From: Paraphoma chrysanthemicola
Taxonomy: Eukaryota; Ascomycota; Dothideomycetes; Pleosporales; Phaeosphaeriaceae
NCBI GenBank assembly: GCA_020744225.1
Contig: JAGMWG010000002.1
Span: forward strand, 2,480,001-2,544,000
Length of the DNA stretch: 64,000 nt
Reading direction: 5' to 3'
This document shows, one piece after another, positions 11,151-21,901 of this stretch. The notes beneath the pieces were generated by a model. The model was not told where the DNA came from, did no database searches, and saw only the letters and a program-made list of their open reading frames with translations. Each line of letters starts with the position of its first letter. Positions within the stretch are counted from its first letter, which is position 1. The position numbers and the translations under genes were made by a program.

Positions 11151-14100
11151 CTAATGCCCCAAGAACCCTCTCAAAACACTCTCCATTTCCTCCTCGTTGA
11201 TCTGTCCATGAGCCTGCATTTGCAGCATGCGTTGCTGCTCAGCTGCAGTACGCTGGGCTGGCGCTGGGCCACGTGGGACTCCTGGTGGTGCTTGGTTGGG
11301 ACCGTTGTACCAGTTGGGTGCTTCGCGCTGTGGAGGACCATGGGAGAATTGCGCTGCAGGTACATTTACTCCATTTGGTGTAGGTAGTGGCCCGTATAGA
11401 CCGTAGTCTCCTGCGTTGTTAGGTTGCGGACGAGGCTTCGGCTGTGCAGATGGTGCGGGCGGTGGACCTCCGTTCAGGGCAGCAGCAGCCTTTTCGCGAT
11501 CGCGCTTCTTTTGCTGGACGAGTGTGCCCTTGACGCCACGTAGGTACTTCAGTGCGGCGTCGACCAGTTCTTTCTTCTCAGGAGAGTTCTTCAGCGCCTC
11601 GAGCATCTCGCGAACTTGTGTTTCAGACTTGATGTGCGGACATGTGCGGCTGTGACCAAAATGCGCGAGGCCACAGAGTCCACAGTGCTCGACACCTGCT
11701 GCTTTCAACTCACAAGCGCCTTGTGGGTGCTGTTTGTGACATGCTGGGCAAATGCGATTGCCAAAGGAACCGTAGGTAGGCTCCAAAGGTGATCGTAAGG
11801 GAAGTTGAGCACGCCGGAAGGGTTTAATTGAAGGCTTTGTATTAGCACGTGATGCAGGAGATGCTTCGTTGGCACCATCGGGAGGCGCAGGACGTGGTGA
11901 GGCGTTCCCGGCAGAACGCGGCCTCTTGTCAGTCTGCGGCGATTGAACGGTCTTCTTCCGAGGAGACTGAAGCGTGACAGTAATTGGCGGAAATTTGGAA
12001 GACTTTGATGGAAACTTATTGGACCCACCTGCACCATTTTGCTTGTACAAGGTCGTATGTGCGGCTGTCGTCGTGCTGCGACGTCGATCCGTGTCGAGTT
12101 CTTGCGCGGGATCGACACGCTCACGCTCACGCCCCGCCTCCGCCTCTGGCTCTGGCTCTGGCTCACTATCTTCCTCAGTGTCGGCCTGGAAGTCCGTATC
12201 GCTTTCGGATCCGGTCCATTTCTTGCGCCGTGAGGGCTTCTTGATTGGTGACGGGAGCGCAAGGGCGTCTTCGAACGCATCTTCCGCGGCGACCGACGCC
12301 GCGTCCATGCCATCCTTCTCAGTCACGTAGTCAACATTCTGTCCACTTATCAGCGTCGCATCATGCAAGCTTCGAGGCTTACATACCACTCGAGCCCTTC
12401 GACCTCTACCCATCGCCTCCGCGCGAGCAAGAGCCTCTGCTGCGGCGGCTGCCTGGCGTTCTTTGAGGATTCTGTCCCAAACACCAGGGTCTGGCGCAAC
12501 CTCCTCTTCTACGATATCGAGATCGTTCTGAAGCGCTCCTTTGTCATTTGCCCAAACTCGGGCGAAGCTGAATTGTGCTTCAGCAGAGTCGTCAACAGTT
12601 TTCGATTTAGTGTTTTCGATCTGACTTCTGTCCAGCAGCTTCTCGATGGACTCGTCGTCATATCGAATGTCTTGGTCTCCATCGTCGTCTTTGAGAAGCT
12701 CTGCTGCACCGAATTTGAGAATTGACTCAACGTCATGCTCCTCGATATCATCTGCATCTAGCTGCTCGACGACGACGTGATCGAGCGCCATCTTCTTGCG
12801 ACCCATCTGGATGATCTTCTCCTCCACGGACGCACGCGTCATAAGCTGGAAGCACAGCACCTTCTTTTTCTGGCCGATACGATGTGCACGAGCAATAGCT
12901 TGCAGATCTTGGTGCGGATTCCAGTCGGGATCCAGAATGATAACCGTGTCAGCAGTGGCGAGGTTGATGCCTACACCTCCTGCTCGAGTCGAGAGCAAGA
13001 AAGCGAATAGTGGGGAGTCTGGAGCGTTGAACTGATCAATGCGCTTCTGTTTCTCGAGCGAGCCCATCTGGCCGTCAAGACGCTGGTAACCCATCTGCAT
13101 GCCATCCAAAAAGTCCTCAACAATGTTAAGCATGTCCAGAAATTGACTGAAGATGAGGACTCGATGGCCACGTTCCTTTAGCTTCGGCAGAAGCATCTCG
13201 AGCAGGCTGAGCTTTGCCGATGCTTCCACGAGGTTGCGGTGGGACACGGCAGCAATGTCGGTCCGTTCTTCAATCTCACGACTGTAGACGAACGGATGAC
13301 ACAAACACTTGCGCAACTGCATGAGGATGTTGCTCAGATTTGCCCTCTCCTGCTGCTTGAGCGACTTGTCCGAAGTGAAGAGAGCCTTGAGCAACTCGGG
13401 CCGCTTTGACAAGATAGACTTGTAGAGTTGCTTTTGCAGATGGCTCATGGAGATGGGTAAGATGACCTGACCAAGTGGCGGCAGGAAAGTCAGCACTTGA
13501 GCTTTCGTGCGCCGAAGAATGAAAGGTCGAATCTGGTCGTGAAGCTCCTTGACATTCTCAGATGTCATCTCTGCGTACTTCTCCTCCAGTTCTGCAGCGT
13601 TGATGGTGTCGTCTAAGAAGTGTAGCAAGTTGAACAGCTCGCGAGCGTTGTTTTGCAAGGGCGTACCCGTCATCAACAGTCTGAAAGGGGCTTTGACCCC
13701 ACTCAGTGCTGTGTAAAGTTGGCTCTTGTCGTTCTTGAGGCGCTGACCTTCGTCAACGATCAGACCCGCCCAGTTAACGCTTCGAAACATGCGCCTGCAA
13801 CTGTCGTCCGCAGCGGCTTCATACGAGGTCACAACAATATGACATCGCAGTTCCTTTGTCCCCTCGGGATACATTTCGTACTTGTATGCCATATCTCGAG
13901 CTTGAGCCGAACCAAAGTACGCGACCACGCGGAGCGACGGCACCCATTGCTTGATCTCTCGACGCCAGTTGGCAGCCGTGGAGTTGGGGACCACAATGAG
14001 GAATGGGAAGCAGTTGTGGTCTTGGACTAGTGTGGCCATGTAAGCGATGACCTGGATGGTTTTGCCGAGACCCATCTCGTCGGCAAGAATGCCGTTCTTT

Positions 14101-16513
14101 TGACTGTACCACTGATAGTACAGCCAATTCAGGCCCTCCATTTGATATTTCATCAACTCGCCGCCTACGAGGTTGTCGGGCTGGTTTTGCTTCTCAAGTT
14201 TGGCGAATGGTGAGCTGCGAACCTTCTCGAGACGGCCCTTCAGTGGCCCTTGCTTAGGATATCGAACGTAACGACCAGCCACCCAGTCATTATATGCTGT
14301 TACGAAGTCGAGCCACCTATCACCGTCTTCTGAAGTGGGAACTTTCTCCCATACGGCATCTTCATAACCCAGACCCTTGTACTTGATGAGTGCTTTGTCC
14401 ACTTCCTTGATTCTCGCCTTATCGATCTCCTCGCTCCGGACTTCAACGTAACTTGTGTACTTGATGTCGAGAACAATGTCGATACGAAGATACTCCTCGG
14501 GTATAGCATCTTCAGTGCGCATCTTTGGCCCGTCTTCACGCTTGTAGAAGGCTTTTCGCATAGCTGCAGCTGTGACACCCCAGGTCCACGCTCCAGAGAA
14601 CCAAGTGGCTCGGAAGTAGGACTGATTCTCCCACTTGACAAGATACTGCTTCTCGTCTTCACTAATCATGTCACACGACGCGCCTGGTCTATATGTTTCA
14701 ACGTCAGAAGGCCGCCAGGCGATAAGGCCGCCCACCTTCAGCTTATCTGTGTCGTTGCATTCCTTGCACATCCAGTGGTTGGAGTACTCACGAAAGCGCT
14801 CGTCTGCCATTTCTTCATCATTGCGATTGATGTCCATTGCGTACTGAGAAAGGGGCGGCAGGTGATGGTAGTGCCATGCTCGTGAACACTTGGTGCACCG
14901 GAAGAGGACGTTGTGGGCATTGTTGATGCGCTCCGGGGCCACGTCGATGATGGGATCTTGGCCGCCGTTATCTTCGCGATCCTTCATCTCTTGCTGAGTG
15001 CTCTTGCGGTGGCGGAAGGGCTTGCAGGAACTGCCTTGTTCTGCACAATCCTGGCACTTTGCAAGGTCTGGAGCCGTCCTATCCTTCTTCTGGTAGATGT
15101 TGATGCAGCGCTTGCATTGAAGTACGAATTGCTCATTACCAACCTTGGTGACGAGGTGCTCGCGGGTTGAACGATTTCCGATGCAATTCTTGTGATATGC
15201 GAGGGAGCAGCCCTGGCAGTAAATCAGAGGTGCAACATTGGGCCCGCTGTAGCACACCTCACAGCCTTCGGCATGGCGCGATCGAAACAAGTCACTTCTG
15301 GGCAGCGTAGGGAATACCTCGCGAACCTGTGTCAGTTTCGGAGCGGCAGCCTTAGGCTCAGAGTCGGAGCGGTAGACATCGTTCATTGACGCCTCCTCCA
15401 TGTTGTTCGTTGCGCGTGTCGCTCGATCCGAATGCCGCACCCCAGAACGCGGGATCTTTTCTGGTTTGGAGGAACGAAGTGACTGCCGCTTGCGCTTGCG
15501 CCCGGGCAGTACGTCTGAGCGCAGAATGTCGGAGTCGCTAGACTCATCCTCATCCTCATCTTCATCTTCATCCTCGCTGTCGTCGTAGGCGCGGACTGGA
15601 ATTTGCTGTCTGGACGAGCGACGTGTTGGCTCCAAATTCTGCTTACGCTTCCGCCGTCGCTTCTTGTTGCCCGCCTCCGAATCGTCGCTTGTCGACAGTT
15701 CAATAGTGTCGCTGTCTCGTGAGCGCGTACGCGACGACCGTCTGCTGTCAGTGCCACGCTTCGCGAGGGTCCGCACACGCACATTGCGCGGCTTCCGAGA
15801 AGGAGCAGCAAGCTCGTCGGACTCTTCTTCCTCCTCTGACGATGATATGTCAATGGTGGAGATGTCGACAAAACCATTGTGCTTTGCCTTGGAGCCCCTT
15901 GTGCGGAGTTGCATGTCTTCGTTTGCGCTAGGTGATGCCTGGTCGTCTTCCTCTGGCTGGAACTTATGCAGGGCTTCGCGACCACCCGGGAGGTCGAGGA
16001 GTTCTTCGAATGTGATCTGGGTATGGTCAGGCCTCGCCCGTGAACTAATCTGAGAAGAAAAGGTAGGAGAGGATGTGAACGGTGGATTATATAGGCAAGC
16101 AGCTTAGCGCTCAGGCATCGCTTTTACCTGACCTTCACTGCTCGGATTGTGTTCAAAGACTTGCCTTTACCGGGCGCACTTACCTGCTTAGTTGTGTCGC
16201 CAAACAGCCTGACCTCATACAACATATCACCTTTCCGTGAGTATTCGCGGATGACTTCCTCGACCTCTTCCTTGGGCTCATAATAGACGAATTCCTCCTT
16301 CTTGGTGACCGGCTTAACCCGGACACAAAGTGCTCGACGTGTTCTCGGCGGCGACGGAGATCGGTTGGTTTCATTCTCTGGTTCTGCACTACGCCCCGGC
16401 TGCGCATTGTTGAACGACGATGGCTGCTCGGTTGCCGGCCGAGTTGCAGCTTTGCGCCCGCCTTTGCTCTTGAATGCAGCCATGAGCTGCGCCCCATCCT
16501 CGTCTGAGCTCAT
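11151..16513 (-). CDS. PHD-finger SNF2 chromatin remodeler, Mit1/CHD class
   Basis: Three exons, 16184-16513, 12387-16049 and 11151-12338, encode 1726 residues. Order: Ser/acidic and Arg-rich N terminus; PHD-type Cys cluster near 370-420 (CEVCYSG...CQGCSLAYHKNC); second Cys region near 490-540 (CTKCSRAWHYHHL...WMCKEC); chromo-like segment ~560-690; SNF2 ATPase with LADEMGLGKT near 766, DEGQ near 874, STRAGGVGINL and QAIARAHRIGQ near 1150; C-terminal CPACHK...CGLCGLAHFGH...CPH zinc knuckle near 1525. Exon 1 joins at KQ|ISSRAR. A 48-nt in-frame intron (12339-12386, GTATGT, GCTGATAA, ACAG) gives RARV|NVDYVTE, which resembles the CHD post-helicase segment. Related to S. pombe Mit1 of the SHREC silencing complex (family knowledge). 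Motif II ends in Gln rather than His. Confidence 0.87.
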
Positions 16514-16956
16514 TTTGGTGTATCTTCTAGCTGTTTGTATGGGTTTCTATGACCGTCCTTCCTGTGCAATGGCCCCCGCGCGGCGCAATATGGAAGGAAC
16601 TATGACGACCTCATGGATGTTCTAAGAAACGATCACAGAGTGTATATCGCGGTTGTCGAGCGAACGGAGAAAGCATCGAAGGCCTATAATTAGGATCGCG
16701 AATTTCGTGTCGTTCGATCTGTACAGTGTAACTTGCGCAACGCAATTTGTGCAGTCGATGCGCCCGCTCAATGTCGCTTTACTGCGGAGATGGCAAACGC
16801 GTGACTACGCGATGCGCGACGGAGCTAAGGAATTAAGCTGCGGTCCGTGCGAGAATTATTTCGAACCCTAGTGGAGACGCCAGCCGAGCTTGCAGTGCAT
16901 CATGCATCAATTGCAGACCGCACATATACTGCTGTCTACTTCAAACCTGCCTTGTT
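16514..16956. promoter_or_regulatory. Divergent promoter region, remodeler / MRM1-like gene
   Basis: About 440 bases between two divergent starts. No specific site can be assigned with confidence. Confidence 0.4.
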
Positions 16957-18905
16957 ATGGTCTTTCCTTCCCTACTTGGTAGCACGCTACTTCGAACGCA
17001 AAGATTACGCCTACCCTCTACCTTCTGCCGTTACAAATCCATCACTGCAGCTATCGAGCGAGGACAGCAGCGTGGGCCCGACCGTTCGTCTCGACCTCGC
17101 ACGAGAGACACACCGACCGAGGGTGGTTCCGGGGGAAAGACACGTCGCGAGCTGAGATTTGAGCGATTCGGCAAACCCCGAGACGACAATGATGCACCAC
17201 CCAGGCCTGCGCGCGATGACCGGCCACCAAGAGATGGCGACAGGAAGGTGAGTGCGCCTCGGAGCAGTAGATTCGGGCGTGTCGGCCCGCCACGATCCCG
17301 CGAAGACGGCCCCAGTCGATTTCGGGACGACAGACCCAGAGATCGGGATGAGAGACCACGCCGAGAAGACCGATTCAACGCAGCCCCAGACCGAGACATG
17401 ACTCGGGGCAGTCGCTTTGGTGGCGAGCGCAGATCAGGATCAGATCGATACGGTGGAGAACGAAGGCCTGCCTTCAATGGCACAGATAGACCTGGACGTC
17501 CGGACCGCTTTGCAGATCGAGGGGAAAGGCCTCCATGGCAAGACAGATCCTCCGCACCGCGCACGGGCAGCACATGGGACCGCAACAACAGATTTGCGGA
17601 GTCCAAACCACCATTCTCTGGTCAGGATGCCAATCGGGGGCCGCGGACCACTACATACGATCGCGGTGAGACAAGAGACGGGCGGACGGACACGTATCCT
17701 CGACGACAGGGCGATGATGCTGGAGCTACAGGTGAAGTACGCCGTGAGTCGCGATTCTCTCGACCTGATTCCAAGGGCGCACGTCGAGAACACTCGGGCA
17801 GAGACGAACCTAGGCAGTCGTCATATTCCTCGGCTACAACAGAGCCGAAACACTTGATACGAGATGTTGAGTCGCTTCCTTATAGTACTGCTGCCTCTGA
17901 GTTCGTTTATGGCCATTCCAGCGTTCTTGCAGCCATCAAGGCCAATCGACGGAAGCTATACAGCATCTACGTTCACTCAAGAGGCGCAAGCAGAGATGGG
18001 CTACTCACTCGCATAAGGGCTGCGAAGCTTTTTCCAATCACACATGAGGTTGGAGATGAGTATCTGCGTGCTTTGGATAAGGCGAGCAGCGGCCGACCAC
18101 ACAATGGCGTCGTGCTGGAGTCGTCGCCTCTTCCCGTCCCCCCAATCACGGAGCTGAGGACTGCTTCGATCGAAGACGAGAGCTTTAGTGTTGCACTCGA
18201 CAGCCAGAGCGCGGAGGACCTGCTTGTCAATGGAAAGCAGGAAGTGTACTCGTACAAATCAGGAGGCTGGAGACACCCTCTTATACTATACGTAGATGGC
18301 GTGGTAAGTATCGTCGACATGACCTTTCGGCACACCGCTAACAGTTGAAGCTCGACGAAGGTAATCTTGGAGCCATTGCGCGCTCGGCGTACTTTCTGGG
18401 CGTAGATGCAGTCATCACGCCTACGCATCACACCGCGACATGGAGTCACATTGCCGTCAAAGCCTCCGCTGGTGCCGCAGAAGCATTGCCCATCTTCAAG
18501 GTTGGGCAGTCCACGGATTTTCTGGCGAAGAGCTCAAGGGCTGGATGGAGGATATACGCAAGTGAGACTGTACCTGCGACGCCCTCCATAGTCTCGGAAA
18601 CGACAGAAGAGGCCACAAGCGATGTGGTTTACACATTTGCACGGAGCACAAAGCGTCTTCCCGCAGATCACTCCCCGGTTGCAGATCATCCCACGATTCT
18701 CATGATGGGCGGCGAAGGCGCTGGCCTTCGGACCGGCCTACTCAATCTGGCCCATTACAATGTTGGCATTCGACACGGCCGCGATGTTGATGAGATTGGC
18801 GTTGACAGTCTCAATGTCAGCGTTGCAGCATCGATTCTCTGCTATGAGATGCTGCAAAAGCCAAAGTCGAGACCAACACCTCCGGCTGAAGAAGTACTAT
18901 TTTAG
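16957..18905 (+). CDS. MRM1: Mitochondrial 21S rRNA 2'-O-ribose methyltransferase, SpoU family (Mrm1-like)
   Basis: Exons 16957-18303 and 18351-18905 encode 633 residues. The first ~25 residues (LGSTLLRTQRLRLPST) look like a mitochondrial presequence. Residues ~30-285 are a long Arg/Asp/Gly-rich disordered linker, then the substrate-binding part (YGHSSVLAAI) and the SpoU trefoil-knot core: GNLGAIARSAYFLGVDAV near 453, ILMMGGEGAG near 566 and SLNVSVAASILCYEML near 602. Two acceptors six bases apart are possible (AACAG or TTGAAG). The second gives DGV-LDEGNLG, which keeps the spacing of the SpoU motif, so I chose it. The family methylates the peptidyl-transferase region of mitochondrial large rRNA. 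Confidence 0.87.
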
Positions 18906-20097
18906 CACAGCATCTCCGAAGAGTCAAAATTCTCATCATCCATGTACCCTTTAGCGCTGTCCTTTTCGTTGTGCATCTCACAGACCTAACAATTTAACCG
19001 AGCCGAAGATAGTGGTGCATGTTAGTGGTGCACGAAAACTGTGCCTTTTAAGCAACACTGTCTCCAGCAGTGATGTGAGAACTACCGCTGCACTGAATTA
19101 CAGTATGAAGTGTGCCCGCCAGCAAGCCTGCACTTCAATGCTGACAACGACAACGTTGTTCTAAGGCTGAATGATAGGCTCCAGCGAGGCTTGGCTCTCA
19201 ATCCTCGTGCTCCGATCCCAAGGTTCGTGGCTGCCACCCTCAGTGCATATTCCTGCATGTTACATGCCATCTTCAGCCTCACTCACCCCGATCACGTATC
19301 ATATGTAGCTCATCAAATCCCGCCCTCCAATCATGGAAATCAACATTGCCTAGAGTACTTCATCCAGCAATTAGCAGTACACACTCTCAAAGATTTTAGT
19401 GCGGACGGTGCTTCTATCGATGCTTAACCTTCTCAGATGTTTCTGTATCGATCGCCGCGGGAGATGTAGTAGATGGTACGTTCAGCACGCGACGTTTCTT
19501 CGCCTTCCGCTCCTTCCTATTCTGCCGAAGACCTTATGGACAATCACGTGCAAACATATCAAAACGTGAACGACCATCGGGAGACGGGTTCACGCAGAAG
19601 CGTGCTGTTCACGTCGGTCGCATATTTTTCTCTACTCGGGGTCAACCGATCATGCTCTTACAATGCATTGAACAGCTTATGAAAGTGCAGTCATAGGTAT
19701 TTGCCTGGTAAAGAGCCAGGGGAAGCACGCGATACTACATTAGCATAGCGGGCAATGTTTTCTACACGCCGTTGGAGTCGGATCGCAAATCGAGGCCACG
19801 GAACTATTTGAGACCAAGAACACTCAACTTGACTCGGCAATGCATACGTTGTGTGGGGCGAGTTCTGCCACATGTTTGTGAGAACCTTCGCGATAACATA
19901 GCGGCAACGTACGTACATATACATCTCTCGCATAGTGATGTACCACCACGAGAACAATTGAGAAACAAGTGTGGTCTAGTCCCCTACTTCCTGCCCACTT
20001 TATGGTGTATGGGCTAAATCAATATGAGGCGTTACGGACAGGTCGACCCATTTCAATGCACGAGGCGCAGGCAAGTACCAACATTAGTTAACATGCC
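18906..20097. other. Convergent intergenic region, no gene seen
   Basis: About 1.2 kb between the ends of the MRM1-like gene and the membrane-protein gene. Short ORFs (for example 19110-19427 plus) have no recognisable composition or motif. No repeat or RNA gene seen. Confidence 0.5.
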
Positions 20098-21423
20098 CTA
20101 TTGGTCCCACACCAACACCTCACTCAAGCGGTCTTCCTTCCAGAATTGCGAGAAAAATACCCAGAAAGCCCGGATTGCCGTAGCAGCGGCAATAACTATG
20201 GCCATGACCTGGCCAAATGCTTCGAGGGGTGACGTTGGATTGATCTGGTACGCCGTCATGAGTCTCTCCGACGCCAGCAGCGAGAACACCGAGAATAGCG
20301 TGCTCTCGATGTACAACAAGCTTGTTGACATGCCAATCTGGGAATACTTGTACCCTCGCACCAAGCCTTTACCTTCCACAAACTCTGCAATGCCCGGGCA
20401 ATCCTTGCACCTATCTCGTTTGTGCCATTTCTTGCATGAGGTACACATGTTTGATTGGCAAGCCTGATCATTGCAATGCGTTACATTGCACCTTGAACAG
20501 CCTTTACATGTCTCGCAGACTACGCATTCGCAGCGGTGGCTGTTCCTTTGCCCGCTCTTTCGCCCTGTATCGGCCAGCGCGGCTTCTTCTCTGCACCACT
20601 TGCATTTGGCGCACGGGAAGAATTTTTGTTGTCGCTTTGCCTGGTCGAACTGGCGAGTATTGCGCAGCGCATAGATCCAGCAGTGCACGACTGAAGAGGC
20701 CCTTACTGAGTAATAAATCCAGATGGCGCGTTGATCGGAAGGGTGCCCATCGGTGCAATTGGTGACCCAACCCCACCAAAAAGCCGGCATGCATCCTGCT
20801 TCGCCTGCGGAGAATCCATTGTTCACGAAATTTTTCGTCAGAACGCCTATTACAATTAAGCCAGCTGATTGACACAGAATCGCCGTAACCGTTTGCCACC
20901 TGGATGCGAGAGTCTGTTTGGCAACCAATTGCACGGAGAGAGCGCTGTTTTGGGCATCGAGCATCATCGTACCAAGGATTGAATTGATCGGAGAGAGCGT
21001 TTGAGACACCATAGGCGCCACGAGAGCTATTGCAAGCGCAACGTGTGTCACCAGAAGACCTCCTCCCACCTCCTGGATTGCACTATAATCCGTACAAAAC
21101 GAGCCGGCTATGGACATGAGAGTCAGGATGACGACCTGGGTCCAGGTGGCTGCTCGGACGCCGTCTCCGACGATATCAGCGTCTGCGGTCGCAAAAGGAT
21201 TGCCGTCCGGGAGAGAAGCGTACAAAGTCTTCGATTGCAGTACGGTTCCGAGAACGAAGATTGCGAAGCCCATGACTATGGACAAGGCCATGGACAGACG
21301 GGCTGTGTCGATGGGATCCACGGCCTTCCGGCGTATGTCCGGCCAATGTTCCATAATTATGGCCAGGACTTTGAGGCCTGTCAGTATTGATGCCAAAACC
21401 ACCGGGAGAGTGTCTTCTGGCAT
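20098..21423 (-). CDS. Multipass membrane protein with a Cys-rich insert
   Basis: A single exon of 441 residues from MPEDTLPVVL. The frame is open upstream to 21600, but this Met directly precedes the first membrane segment. Hydrophobic segments: LPVVLASILTGLKVLA, ALSIVMGFAIFVLG, VVILTLMSIAGSF, THVALAIALVAPMV, ILCQSAGLIVIGVL, then, after the insert, a segment around LLYIESTLFSVFSLL and VMAIVIAAATAIRAF. Residues ~274-344 carry closely spaced Cys: CAKCKWC, CECVVCETCKGCSRC, CNDQACQSNMCTSCKKW, CKDC. The many C-x2-C pairs suggest Zn or Fe-S binding or a redox or metallothionein-like loop. I recognise no named family. Divergent from the kinase gene at 21902. Confidence 0.75.
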   Translation of the reverse strand: MPEDTLPVVLASILTGLKVLAIIMEHWPDIRRKAVDPIDTARLSMALSIVMGFAIFVLGTVLQSKTLYASLPDGNPFATADADIVGDGVRAATWTQVVILTLMSIAGSFCTDYSAIQEVGGGLLVTHVALAIALVAPMVSQTLSPINSILGTMMLDAQNSALSVQLVAKQTLASRWQTVTAILCQSAGLIVIGVLTKNFVNNGFSAGEAGCMPAFWWGWVTNCTDGHPSDQRAIWIYYSVRASSVVHCWIYALRNTRQFDQAKRQQKFFPCAKCKWCREEAALADTGRKSGQRNSHRCECVVCETCKGCSRCNVTHCNDQACQSNMCTSCKKWHKRDRCKDCPGIAEFVEGKGLVRGYKYSQIGMSTSLLYIESTLFSVFSLLASERLMTAYQINPTSPLEAFGQVMAIVIAAATAIRAFWVFFSQFWKEDRLSEVLVWDQ

Positions 21424-21901
21424 GATCAAGGACGAAATTGCGTTGGACCTGAAGTGAGTGGTCTGTCGACTAGGCTTTAAGAGCAGCTGAGAACACCAAA
21501 GGTAAGCCCGAATAGCCTTGCAGCGCGTACCGCCGGAAGCATTCTCGCTGACAGCAGAAGCGCACCGGTCAGCTATTTCTAAAGGCTCTTCAACAAGCAT
21601 GTCGCGTCGTGTCTCATGGCCATTGGGCCCTCGTGGCGACCTCGCATACGATTTCTTCGGTTGTCGAGACTCATTGCCAATCAGAGCGTGAGCAGGTCGG
21701 CTTGTGCAGCAAGCTGCATGTGGGCGCCGGACGGGAATCAGCGATGTCGTACCGCCCCGTCACGTAGTCCCCTCCAATGCTCTCTGATCTAAACGCGGAC
21801 GTTGAAGGCCGCTGAAGCTTAATCTTCGCGATTGCACAACTTCATCAACTCCACAGTGTTGCGCTCCTGCCAAATTCGCTCGTTCCGACTATCTATCCAC
21901 C
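21424..21901. promoter_or_regulatory. Divergent promoter between Cys-rich membrane protein and kinase
   Basis: About 480 bases. CCAATCAGAGCG at 21677-21688 is identical to the element at 976-987 upstream of SPB4. A CCAAT-box function is likely from its known role in fungal promoters; which gene it serves is unclear. Confidence 0.45.

Noticed and set aside
19110..19427. 105-codon plus-strand ORF after the MRM1-like gene
   Set aside because: No motif, hydrophobic segment or splice extension; composition looks random.
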